The notes under the pieces are model-generated. The model had not been told where the DNA came from and made no database searches. It saw nothing but the letters and a program-made list of their open reading frames with translations. The translations under genes and the position numbers were made by a program. Below, in pieces: positions 1-6,114 of a DNA stretch of 10,380 nucleotides. This stretch comes from an uncultured Collinsella sp. (GTDB taxonomy: Bacteria > Actinomycetota > Coriobacteriia > Coriobacteriales > Coriobacteriaceae): NCBI GenBank assembly GCA_937926755.1, contig CALBBA010000265.1, positions 1 to 10,380 on the forward strand. Direction: 5' to 3'. Position 1 is the first letter of the stretch. Every line of letters begins with the position of its first letter.

Positions 1-30
1 CGTGCCCGGGGCCCGCGCAGCGCCGAGCAG

Positions 31-55
31 TTACGCCGTTTGTAAAACGGCGTAA
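31..55. repeat. 11-bp perfect hairpin after the dehydrogenase gene; possible terminator
   Basis: TTACGCCGTTT (31-41) and AAACGGCGTAA (45-55) are perfect inverted arms with a 3-nt loop. The hairpin lies 3 bases beyond the stop codon of the leftward gene (59-61), where a terminator is expected. There is no real T-run on the leftward side, and only a short TTCTT on the rightward side. It could therefore be a weak bidirectional terminator between convergent genes, but the neighbour on the left is outside the window. Confidence 0.5.
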
Positions 56-58
56 TTC

Positions 59-994
59 TTAGTGCTCGATCCAACAACGTAAAGTTTCGCCGGCTTGCAA
101 ATGACGCAGATTCTCCGCGGCGATGTTGACGACGTTGTTGAGCGTAGCTGCCAGGTGGAACCAACCGGAGACGTGCGGCGTGATGAGCATGTTGGGCGCA
201 TCCCACAGGGGGCTTGTCGCAGGCAGCGGCTCGGGGCCGGTGACGTCGACCGCGGCGCCGGCAAGATGTCCCGACTCCAAGGCAGCAACCAAGTCGTCGG
301 CAACAACAAGGTCACCGCGGCCGCCGTTGGCAAAGAAAGCGCCCGGCCTCATCGCGGCGAAGAACTCGGCGTTCGCCAGGCCGCGGGTCTCGGGCGTGCT
401 GGGCATAAAAGATGCAACGACGTCTGCCTCGGCCAGGCGCTCAGACAGGGCATCCATGCCGTCCATGTCCTCAAACACGATGGGGTAGACGAGCGGATGG
501 CGCTTGATGCCGCGGACGTGTGCGCCCATGCTGCGGCAGAGCGTGGCAAAGTGGCCGCCAATGTCGCCCGCGCCCAGCACCAGCACGTTGGCATTTTTGA
601 GCGAGGTGACCGCGCCCAAGTCCTCCCAGCGATGCTCGCGCTGCAGGTCCTGGTAGCCGGGCAGGCGCTTCATCATGGAAAGGACCATGGCAAACATGTG
701 CTCGCTCACGGCCTGACCGTAGGCGCCTACCGAGCAAGACAGCTTGGCTTCAGCTGGCACGGTGCCGGCGGCAAGGTAGTCGTCATAGCCGGCGGTCTGC
801 AATTGCAACAGCTGGAGATGCTCGCATGCCGTGAGCATGTCAGGGTCGATGTTGCCCAGGATCACGTCGGCATCGGCGACCTGCTCGCGCGTGGCGGCGT
901 CGGAGCTCGTGTAGATAAAGTCCTCGCCCGGAGCACTCGACTCAAGAATTGCGCGATGGCGGTCGTTGACGGGCAACAAAACCAGGATGTTCAC
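59..994 (-). CDS. D-isomer-specific 2-hydroxyacid dehydrogenase family protein
   Basis: A 311-residue NAD(P)-dependent oxidoreductase of the D-2-hydroxyacid dehydrogenase family (phosphoglycerate, glyoxylate, hydroxypyruvate and D-lactate dehydrogenase relatives), expected to be cytosolic and to interconvert a 2-keto acid and a D-2-hydroxy acid. The Rossmann dinucleotide loop GAGDIG is at residues 141-146. The catalytic triad is present: Arg226 (GGRGD), Glu255 (GPEPLP) and His274 (TPHVSG). The length is usual for family members without a C-terminal ACT domain, so a full SerA is unlikely. The start is GTG at 994, chosen because GGAGAGGA lies 6 bases upstream and the protein begins MNILVLLP, a typical first beta strand. 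The substrate cannot be read from the sequence. It lies downstream of map in the same direction but is separated from it by a terminator, so it is probably transcribed on its own. Confidence 0.93.
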   Translation of the reverse strand: MNILVLLPVNDRHRAILESSAPGEDFIYTSSDAATREQVADADVILGNIDPDMLTACEHLQLLQLQTAGYDDYLAAGTVPAEAKLSCSVGAYGQAVSEHMFAMVLSMMKRLPGYQDLQREHRWEDLGAVTSLKNANVLVLGAGDIGGHFATLCRSMGAHVRGIKRHPLVYPIVFEDMDGMDALSERLAEADVVASFMPSTPETRGLANAEFFAAMRPGAFFANGGRGDLVVADDLVAALESGHLAGAAVDVTGPEPLPATSPLWDAPNMLITPHVSGWFHLAATLNNVVNIAAENLRHLQAGETLRCWIEH

Positions 995-1013
995 AAGCAG
1001 TCCTCTCCGCTCG

Positions 1014-1049
1014 ACCTGCCAAAAGGGGACAGGTTTATTTTTGGCAGGT
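1014..1049. repeat. REP-like palindrome with GGGGACAG core
   Basis: Perfect 11-bp arms ACCTGCCAAAA (1014-1024) and TTTTGGCAGGT (1039-1049) enclose a 14-nt loop that starts GGGGACAGG. GGGGACAG next to TTTATTTTTGG is a pattern I recall from REP elements mobilised by REP-associated Y1 tyrosine transposases; that is memory, not a search. The element lies between map and the dehydrogenase, just upstream of the latter's ribosome binding site. It could fold in the 5' leader of that mRNA. No transposase is present in the window. Confidence 0.6.
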
Positions 1050-1070
1050 TTTATCAGGCAAAACGTTCAA

Positions 1071-1116
1071 ATAAAAACGCCGGATGCAAGACGAGCGTGC
1101 CCGTCAGCATCCGGCG
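1071..1116 (-). terminator. intrinsic terminator of map
   Basis: Read leftward, a perfect 10-bp stem (1107-1116 pairing with 1078-1087) with a 19-nt loop is followed immediately by TTTTTAT (1077-1071). It begins about 10 bases beyond the map stop codon. A GC-rich stem plus a U-run makes this the clearest factor-independent terminator in the left part of the window. Confidence 0.85.
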
Positions 1117-1125
1117 CATCCACGG

Positions 1126-2013
1126 CTACCAGCTCAGCAGCTCGTAACCGTCCTCGGTCACCACAAGCTGTACCTCGCATTGGGCCGAGTCGCTGCCGTC
1201 CTTGGTGCGCACGCACCAGCCATCGCCCTTGCTGATCTTGATGTCGGGCGCTCCGGCATTGACCATGGGCTCGATGGTAAAGACCATGCCCGGAGCCATG
1301 ATGGTGTCCACATCGGGTGCCTCGGTGGTAAAGCCCACAAACGGGTCCTCGTGGAACTCCTTACCGATGCCGTGTCCGCCGTACTCGCGCACCACGCTAA
1401 AGCCGGCGTCCTCGACCGTCTTTTGCACGGCCTCGGCCATCACGGACAGTGGCAGCCATGGCTTGACGGCTGCCAGACCCGCCTCCACGCTGGCGCGGGT
1501 GACGTCGACCAGGCGCTGGCGGTCGGCCCAGACCTCGCCGATGCAGAACATGCGGCTCGAGTCGCTAAAGTAGCCGTCTAGGATCGTGGAGCAGTCCACG
1601 TTGATGATGTCGCCCTCGTGCAGCACGTCCGTATCACAGGGAATGCCGTGGCAGACGACGTCGTTGATCGAGGTGCACACGCTCTTTGGGTAGCCCTCGT
1701 AGTGGAGGTCGGCCGGTGTGCCACCGTGCTCGACGGTGTAGTCGTAGATCATCTGGTCGATCTGGTTGGTGGTCATGCCCGCGGCGATGTGCTCGCCTAC
1801 GTAGTCGAGCACGCCCACGTTGATGGCGGCGGAGCGCTTGATGCCCTCGATGTCGGCGGGCGTCTTGTAGAGCGTGCGGGGCAGAACCTCCCAGCCCTCC
1901 TCCCACAGGCGCTCGAGGCGCTCGTCGAAGGCGTTATGGCATTTCTTATATTTTTTGCCGCTGCCGCACCAGCAGGCGTCGTTGCGGCCGGGCACGGGTC
2001 CGTTGTCATACAT
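1126..2013 (-). CDS. map: type I methionine aminopeptidase with N-terminal SEC-C zinc motif
   Basis: A 295-residue enzyme that removes the initiator methionine from nascent proteins at the ribosome. Residues 12-26 form a SEC-C zinc motif (Cys14, Cys16, Cys25, His26), an extension found on many MetAPs of Gram-positive bacteria that may aid ribosome contact. The pita-bread catalytic fold follows, with the dinuclear metal ligands Asp140, Asp151, His214 (GGHGIG), Glu248 (FTIEP) and Glu280, and the substrate-contacting His122 (VCHGIP). All are conserved, so an active enzyme is expected. The ATG start at 2013 has AAAGGAAG about 7 bases upstream. A canonical terminator follows, so it appears monocistronic. 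Many bacteria place map beside secY, adk and infA; here it stands apart, so the genome may have a second copy. Confidence 0.96.
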   Translation of the reverse strand: MYDNGPVPGRNDACWCGSGKKYKKCHNAFDERLERLWEEGWEVLPRTLYKTPADIEGIKRSAAINVGVLDYVGEHIAAGMTTNQIDQMIYDYTVEHGGTPADLHYEGYPKSVCTSINDVVCHGIPCDTDVLHEGDIINVDCSTILDGYFSDSSRMFCIGEVWADRQRLVDVTRASVEAGLAAVKPWLPLSVMAEAVQKTVEDAGFSVVREYGGHGIGKEFHEDPFVGFTTEAPDVDTIMAPGMVFTIEPMVNAGAPDIKISKGDGWCVRTKDGSDSAQCEVQLVVTEDGYELLSW

Positions 2014-2065
2014 GGCTAACTTCCTTTCATCCGCAGCTAGTATAGCCCACCCACGCGTCCATAAA

Positions 2066-2132
2066 AGTTGCGGTGATATAGTTCCGATTTAAGCGGTTTA
2101 ACAGCACAAATAGGAACTATATCACCGCAACT
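2066..2132. repeat. 20-bp perfect inverted repeat with 27-nt loop
   Basis: The arm at 2066-2085 (AGTTGCGGTGATATAGTTCC) is an exact reverse complement of 2113-2132. It lies between the end of the radical SAM gene (2174) and the start of map (2013), both leftward. On the leftward strand the stem is followed by TTTTATGG, so it could act as a terminator for the radical SAM gene. The long, mixed-composition stem is more like a mobile palindromic repeat (REP/MITE) than an ordinary terminator. It is also close enough to lie in the map promoter region. Confidence 0.8.
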
Positions 2133-2173
2133 GATGGAGCGGGATGGCTGACACTAGCTGCTGCGTGGTTTTG

Positions 2174-2950
2174 CTAGTAGCTCACCTGGCAGGAGATGCC
2201 GAGGGCGCGCACGCGCGCGGCAATGGCGTCGAGGACGTCGGGTGCTGCTTTGGCAAGGCCGGCGACCGGCGTCTCGCGCGCCACCGTGTAGATGGTCGCC
2301 TCCTGCGGACGAATGCGCTCGAGCGCCGCGAGCCAGGGGGCGACGTATTCCTCGCCGGTGTTGTCGATGAGCTTGCCCTGATACTCGCCGGTCAAAAAGA
2401 TCGTCTGGATAATGACGTGGCCGTTAAAGCTCGCGAACGTCTCGATCTGGTGCTCCACATCGTAAGGGCCAACGGGTTGATCGAGCAGCTGGATAAATGC
2501 CGGATCGACCGTATCCAGCTTGAGGATGTTGTCGTCGACCATCATGAGCGCATCGTGCACAGCGGGCTGGTCGGCGCGCGTGCCGTTGGAAAGCACGGCA
2601 ATCTTGGTGTTGGGGGCTAGCTGATCGCGCAGCGCGACGGCGCCGGCGATGGCCTGTGGAAACTCCGGTGCGGCGGTGGGCTCGCCGTTGCCTGCGAAGG
2701 TGATTACATCGGGGAGCTCGCCCTCGGCTGCCATCTCGCGCAGCTTTGCCTCGAGCGCTTCGAGTACCACGGCAGCCGTGTTATACGGCTCATGGCAGGG
2801 GCGCTCGGCGTTGAGGCCGTTTTCGCAGTAAATGCAGTCGAACGTGCAGATTTTGCCGCTGGCCGGCATCATGTTGACGCCGAGCGAGAGACCAAGGCGA
2901 CGGCTGCGAACGGGCCCAAAGATGGGGCTGGCATTCAAAAACGTAGACAT
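2174..2950 (-). CDS. radical SAM protein, COG0731-like Fe-S oxidoreductase
   Basis: A radical S-adenosylmethionine enzyme of 258 residues. The [4Fe-4S]-binding motif CTFDCIYC is at residues 35-42 (Cys35, Cys39, Cys42). A second conserved motif, TFAGNGEPT, matches the SAM-binding region of the COG0731 group, which is related to wyosine-synthesis TYW1-like proteins. The substrate is unknown, and a tRNA-modification role would be a guess. The reading frame is open far upstream (to 3544), but the family start FGPVRSRRLG lies just after the ATG codons at 2956 and 2950. GAGGAG at 2961-2966 is only 3-4 bases from the first ATG and about 9 from the second, so 2950 is preferred; 2956 would add only Met-Pro. 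No partner gene is adjacent. Confidence 0.9.
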   Translation of the reverse strand: MSTFLNASPIFGPVRSRRLGLSLGVNMMPASGKICTFDCIYCENGLNAERPCHEPYNTAAVVLEALEAKLREMAAEGELPDVITFAGNGEPTAAPEFPQAIAGAVALRDQLAPNTKIAVLSNGTRADQPAVHDALMMVDDNILKLDTVDPAFIQLLDQPVGPYDVEHQIETFASFNGHVIIQTIFLTGEYQGKLIDNTGEEYVAPWLAALERIRPQEATIYTVARETPVAGLAKAAPDVLDAIAARVRALGISCQVSY

Positions 2951-3086
2951 AGGCATATGCTCCTCAAGACAATTGTGCCTAAGCATAGCATCGGCTCCAA
3001 AGCAAGGTGCGGGCTCTTGCTTTACAAGTTTCGTTTTTTCACGTCGCTCATGATGCCGTGCCATGAAAAGTCTCGGGTCGGGTACA

Positions 3087-3100
3087 GTTAATCTGTTAAC
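3087..3100. promoter_or_regulatory. possible operator GTTAA-TCTG-TTAAC
   Basis: This is a perfect 5-bp inverted repeat with a 4-bp spacer in the 219-bp region between the divergent radical SAM and hydrolase genes. Its symmetry and size suit a dimeric repressor. A similar GTTAAC word occurs at 4021-4026 beyond the hydrolase. No convincing sigma-70 promoter was found beside it, so the call is tentative. A second short hairpin (CCATCCA 3122-3128 / TGGATGG 3147-3153) lies in the presumed leader of the hydrolase mRNA. Confidence 0.3.
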
Positions 3101-3175
3101 AAGGCGTAAGGCAATGCGGGTCCATCCAACCGTACTGACGTGCAACTGGATGGGCATTGATGATGGGGGCACAAC

Positions 3176-3973
3176 ATGGATTTTACGGTCGAGAATGCGG
3201 GCACCACGATTGCCTGTCGCGAATATGTCGACCCGGATGTGTCGCCTGATGCTCCTGCCTTGGTGTGCGTGCACGGCGCTTGTGTCGACGGCACATTTTT
3301 CGACAGCATCGCTTGTGAGCTCAGTCGCAACTACCGCGTAATTGCTTACGACCGCCGCGGCTGCGGTGACAGCAGCGATGCGGCAGACGACAGCTATGAT
3401 CTTGCCGCTCAGGCCGCCGACCTGCAAGCCGTGATCGAACACGTTGGCGCTCCGACAAATGTGCTTGCGCATAGCGCCGGTACGTTGGTGGCGCTGGAGC
3501 TTCTTCGCACCGAACCCCATCTCGTCGCCCGTGCGATTCTGCATGAGCCGGCTGTGTCGACCGAAGGCGTCGGTATGGGCGCAGCTCCGGTTTTGCTCGA
3601 TATGATTGCGGCTGGAAAGGTTTCAAGGGCGCTCCGGCTTTTCTTGGGAGCCCTCGGCGACTTGGACCCCGAGGCTCCTGGGACGACCGAGGCAGAAGCC
3701 AAGCATGCCCTACGCAATGGTCGTTGCTTTATGGCCAATGAATACGGAACAAATATGACATATGCTCCCGACTGGGAGCGCGCCCGCGCGTCAAAGGCAG
3801 TGTCGGCCGTGTTTTTGGGCGAGCTTTCGGTCGATACACCCCGCGAGGCTGGTACGCGAGCGGCTGCCGAATATCTCGATTGCCCCCTTGTGACGATCCC
3901 GGGCGCGCATAACGGTTTGCGCGATCGCCCCGTTACGGCGGCAAACGCCGTTCGCGATGTCTTGGAGCGTTAG
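3176..3973 (+). CDS. alpha/beta hydrolase fold protein
   Basis: A 265-residue cytosolic hydrolase. The oxyanion-hole strand VCVHGA is at residues 30-35. The nucleophile elbow LAHSAG puts the catalytic Ser at 100, with Ala98 in place of the first Gly of GxSxG. The catalytic His is probably His245 (IPGAHNGLRDRP), and the acid is probably Asp220 (GELSVD). YDRRGCGDSS (58-67) is the usual strand-4 region of esterase, haloperoxidase or lipase relatives. The C-terminal half (about 125-205) forms the lid, which sets specificity, so the substrate cannot be named. The ATG at 3176 is preceded by a purine-rich GATGGGGGC. It is divergent from the radical SAM gene and separated from the next gene by 236 bases, so it is probably a single-gene unit. 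Confidence 0.88.
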   Translation: MDFTVENAGTTIACREYVDPDVSPDAPALVCVHGACVDGTFFDSIACELSRNYRVIAYDRRGCGDSSDAADDSYDLAAQAADLQAVIEHVGAPTNVLAHSAGTLVALELLRTEPHLVARAILHEPAVSTEGVGMGAAPVLLDMIAAGKVSRALRLFLGALGDLDPEAPGTTEAEAKHALRNGRCFMANEYGTNMTYAPDWERARASKAVSAVFLGELSVDTPREAGTRAAAEYLDCPLVTIPGAHNGLRDRPVTAANAVRDVLER

Positions 3974-3980
3974 AACGCTC
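3965..3980. repeat. short hairpin over the hydrolase stop codon
   Basis: GAGCGTT (3965-3971) and AACGCTC (3974-3980) pair around the TAG stop codon. No T-run follows, so it is not a convincing intrinsic terminator. The rest of the 236-base gap up to 4209 holds the palindromes and tandem repeat listed separately. Confidence 0.3.
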
Positions 3981-4123
3981 GATGACCTGCGGGGAGGGGG
4001 ATTGTTAGCGTTTCGTCATTGTTAACGAATGCGCCCATAACCGCGCGCCCGCGGCTCCATTACCACCGTCTGCCAACTCATAAAAATGTAACAGCATTCA
4101 CGTGCCTACCTGCATCGACAAGG

Positions 4124-4139
4124 TGTTACCCTTGTAACA
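4124..4139. promoter_or_regulatory. operator-like palindrome TGTTAC-CCTT-GTAACA
   Basis: Perfect 6-bp arms with a 4-bp spacer lie 71 bases upstream of the HD-GYP gene start. The same half-site, GTAACA, occurs once more at 4088-4093, in direct orientation and 46 bases away from the right arm. Repeated half-sites suggest a binding site for a dimeric regulator of the signalling operon. No regulator gene is adjacent and no confident -10/-35 pair was placed (TCGACA at 4115-4120 and TAACAT at 4135-4140 are only 14 bases apart). Confidence 0.4.
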
Positions 4140-4190
4140 TTTGGAACCCACCGCTCCATGCGAAATTTGGAACCCACCGCTCCATGCGAA
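4139..4190. repeat. tandem duplication of a 26-bp unit
   Basis: Two identical adjacent 26-bp copies (4139-4164 and 4165-4190), each starting ATTTGGAACC and ending CCATGCGAA, occupy the leader immediately upstream of the HD-GYP gene, ending 19 bases before its ATG. The unit is not a multiple of three and is not coding in the gene's frame. Each copy contains a CCATGCG, so short overlapping leader frames exist, but neither has a good ribosome binding site. Confidence 0.9.
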
Positions 4191-4209
4191 ACTATCGAAA
4201 GGGCCCCGT

Positions 4210-6090
4210 ATGCTCAATAATCACGAGGTCAATCTAACCGACGAGGAGGCTGCCGCCGAGGTCGCCCGTGTCGCAAGGACCTACCCCGTGGTACGTTTGC
4301 TGTCGGCCGATCAGATTAAGAGCGAGCCTAACTGCCTGCTCGCCGGCGATCGCTGCCCTTGTCTGCGTCAGTCGAGTCTTGAGGCCTTGACAGATTCCGA
4401 TGAGGTGTCGGAGCAACTGCTCAACGATGGTGTTGAGTACCGCGCCCGTCTGCGCCCTCTAAAGGTCGAGGGCGAGCCTCATGTCTTGCTGATGGTGCGT
4501 CCGATCGATGGGCAAGAGGCTGCAGAAGAGGACCTTGTCTACACCGACGTGCTGACGAATGTGCGCAATCGCCGATATTACGAAGAAAAGCTCCGTAGCG
4601 CCCGCATGAAGGCCGGTGTTGCGATGATCGACCTTGATGATTTTAGGGTCTTCAACGATACGTGTGGCCGTCATGCCGGCGACCTTGCGCTCGGTGCTGT
4701 GGCGACAGCCATACGCAGCGGAATTCGTTCGACTGACGAGCTTGTACGCTATGGCTGCGACAAGTTTGTGGTCGTCATGCCCAATATTCCCTCCGATGAC
4801 TTCACCCGTCGTCTGCGTCAGGTTTCCGATGCCGTCCATTCCACGATTATTCCGGGCCATGAGCACGTGAGCTTGACGGCATGTGTTGGTGGCGTTCGCA
4901 TTCATGGCGAGACGGTCGATGAGGGCGTTGGCCGCGCTGTCCAGTTACTGAGCCGTGCCAAGGCAAAAGCCGGTACGGTCGTGACCGATGGCGATTCCAT
5001 CGAGGCCTTCCAAAGCGAAAAGCCTTCGGTGCTTATCGTCGATGACTCCGAGATGAACCGAGCCATTCTCAGCGAGATGCTCAAGGACGAGTATTGCATC
5101 CTCGAGGCCGATAACGGTCGTACGGCGCTCGATATGGTCGACCGTTATGGCGATGAGTTGTCGCTCGTGCTGCTGGACATTGTCATGCCGGGCGCGAGCG
5201 GCTTTGAGGTACTGGCCGATCTGTCGCGCCGATCGGGTATCGACAATCTGCCTGTCATCATGATTTCGAGCGAAGATTCCGATGATATGGTTCTGCGCGC
5301 GTACGAGCTGGGCGCCTCGGACTATATCAACCGCCCGTTTGACTCCCGTGTCGTGCGCCGCCGCGTAAGCAACACCATCCGCCTATACGCCAAACAGCGC
5401 CGCCTGACGAACCTGCTGTCCCAGCAGTACAACGAGCGTGTCAAGAACAGTCGCATGCTCATCGACATCATGGCCGGCGTCATGGAGCTTCGCAACGGCG
5501 AGAGCGGCAGGCACGTTACGAACATCGAGAAGCTGACCGAGCTGTTGCTTGGCTGTCTGGTCCAGCGTAGTGGCACCATCTCCCTCGACAATGAGGAGCG
5601 CTCCACGATTGCCCTGGCTTCGGCGCTGCACGATATCGGCAAGATGTCGATTGACGATGCGATTCTCAACAAACCCGGGCGCCTTACGCCCGAGGAGTTC
5701 GAGATTTTGAAGACGCATACCACGATCGGCGCCGACATGCTACTTGAGCTGGGTAGCCATCACGCCGGCAATGCGCTTATGGAATATGCGTACCAGATTG
5801 CGCGTTGGCATCACGAGCGCTGGGACGGCAAGGGTTATCCCGACGGCCTTAAGGGCGACGATATCCCCATCGCCGCGCAGGTAGTTTCGGTGGCCGACGT
5901 GTACGATGCGCTGACGAGCGTGCGCGTGTACAAGGACGCTATCCCGCACGAGGAGGCGATCCAGATGATCCTGGACGGTAAGTGCGGCACCTTTAACCCG
6001 CTGCTGCTCGATTGCCTGCTCGAGGTGCAAGACCAAATTGCCGAGACGTTGGCACGCCCCGCCGACGTCGTCGCGTTTCCCACGATTTAG
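4210..6090 (+). CDS. PAS-like/degenerate GGDEF/REC/HD-GYP signalling protein (cyclic-dinucleotide phosphodiesterase)
   Basis: A soluble protein of 626 residues. Residues 30-105 resemble a PAS domain and include a Cys cluster (Cys42, Cys49, Cys51). Residues 108-262 form a GGDEF domain with good metal-site residues (Asp141, Asn149, Asp158), but its signature is GCDKF (182-186) instead of GGDEF. The RxxD inhibitory-site motif (Arg173, Asp176) is intact and correctly spaced. Residues 272-395 form a response-regulator receiver: acidic pair Asp278/Asp279, phospho-acceptor Asp323, Ser353/Ser354, and Arg375 where Lys is usual (DYINRPF). Residues 410-610 form a complete HD-GYP phosphodiesterase: His435, HD 474-475, His503, His517/His518, HHERWDGKGYP (534-544) and Asp563. 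The probable output is hydrolysis of c-di-GMP or a related dinucleotide. ATG 4210 is preferred over an upstream in-frame TTG at 4141, because GAAAGGG lies about 7 bases upstream and the TTG lies inside a tandem repeat. An HPt gene follows after 24 bases. Confidence 0.93.
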   Translation: MLNNHEVNLTDEEAAAEVARVARTYPVVRLLSADQIKSEPNCLLAGDRCPCLRQSSLEALTDSDEVSEQLLNDGVEYRARLRPLKVEGEPHVLLMVRPIDGQEAAEEDLVYTDVLTNVRNRRYYEEKLRSARMKAGVAMIDLDDFRVFNDTCGRHAGDLALGAVATAIRSGIRSTDELVRYGCDKFVVVMPNIPSDDFTRRLRQVSDAVHSTIIPGHEHVSLTACVGGVRIHGETVDEGVGRAVQLLSRAKAKAGTVVTDGDSIEAFQSEKPSVLIVDDSEMNRAILSEMLKDEYCILEADNGRTALDMVDRYGDELSLVLLDIVMPGASGFEVLADLSRRSGIDNLPVIMISSEDSDDMVLRAYELGASDYINRPFDSRVVRRRVSNTIRLYAKQRRLTNLLSQQYNERVKNSRMLIDIMAGVMELRNGESGRHVTNIEKLTELLLGCLVQRSGTISLDNEERSTIALASALHDIGKMSIDDAILNKPGRLTPEEFEILKTHTTIGADMLLELGSHHAGNALMEYAYQIARWHHERWDGKGYPDGLKGDDIPIAAQVVSVADVYDALTSVRVYKDAIPHEEAIQMILDGKCGTFNPLLLDCLLEVQDQIAETLARPADVVAFPTI

Positions 6091-6114
6091 TTTGACCAAA
6101 GGAGTTTTTAATCC

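Noticed and set aside
1..30. End of a gene entering from the left edge
   Set aside because: All three rightward frames are open for this short stretch and none shows a recognisable ending, so no gene can be supported.
95..1147. Long rightward open frame (350 codons) opposite the dehydrogenase gene
   Set aside because: It is antisense to a gene with a complete catalytic triad, has no recognisable domain, and is the type of open frame expected opposite GC-rich coding sequence.
2985..2990. TATGCT as a -10 box for the leftward radical SAM gene
   Set aside because: No acceptable -35 lies 16-18 bases away (nearest TTGCTT is only 12 bases off).
2957..3544. N-terminal extension of the radical SAM frame up to 3544
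   Set aside because: It would overlap the divergent hydrolase gene by more than 350 bases; the ATG at 2950/2956 has a ribosome binding site and the family's usual N-terminus.
4139..4190. Possible CRISPR repeat pair
   Set aside because: The two copies are directly adjacent with no spacer, and no cas gene is present.
4141..4209. TTG start for the HD-GYP protein inside the tandem repeat
   Set aside because: The extension is encoded by a non-triplet repeat and has no ribosome binding site, whereas ATG 4210 has one.
4019..4237. 72-codon rightward frame across the tandem repeat
   Set aside because: It overlaps the real start of the HD-GYP gene in another frame, lacks a ribosome binding site and has no recognisable motif.
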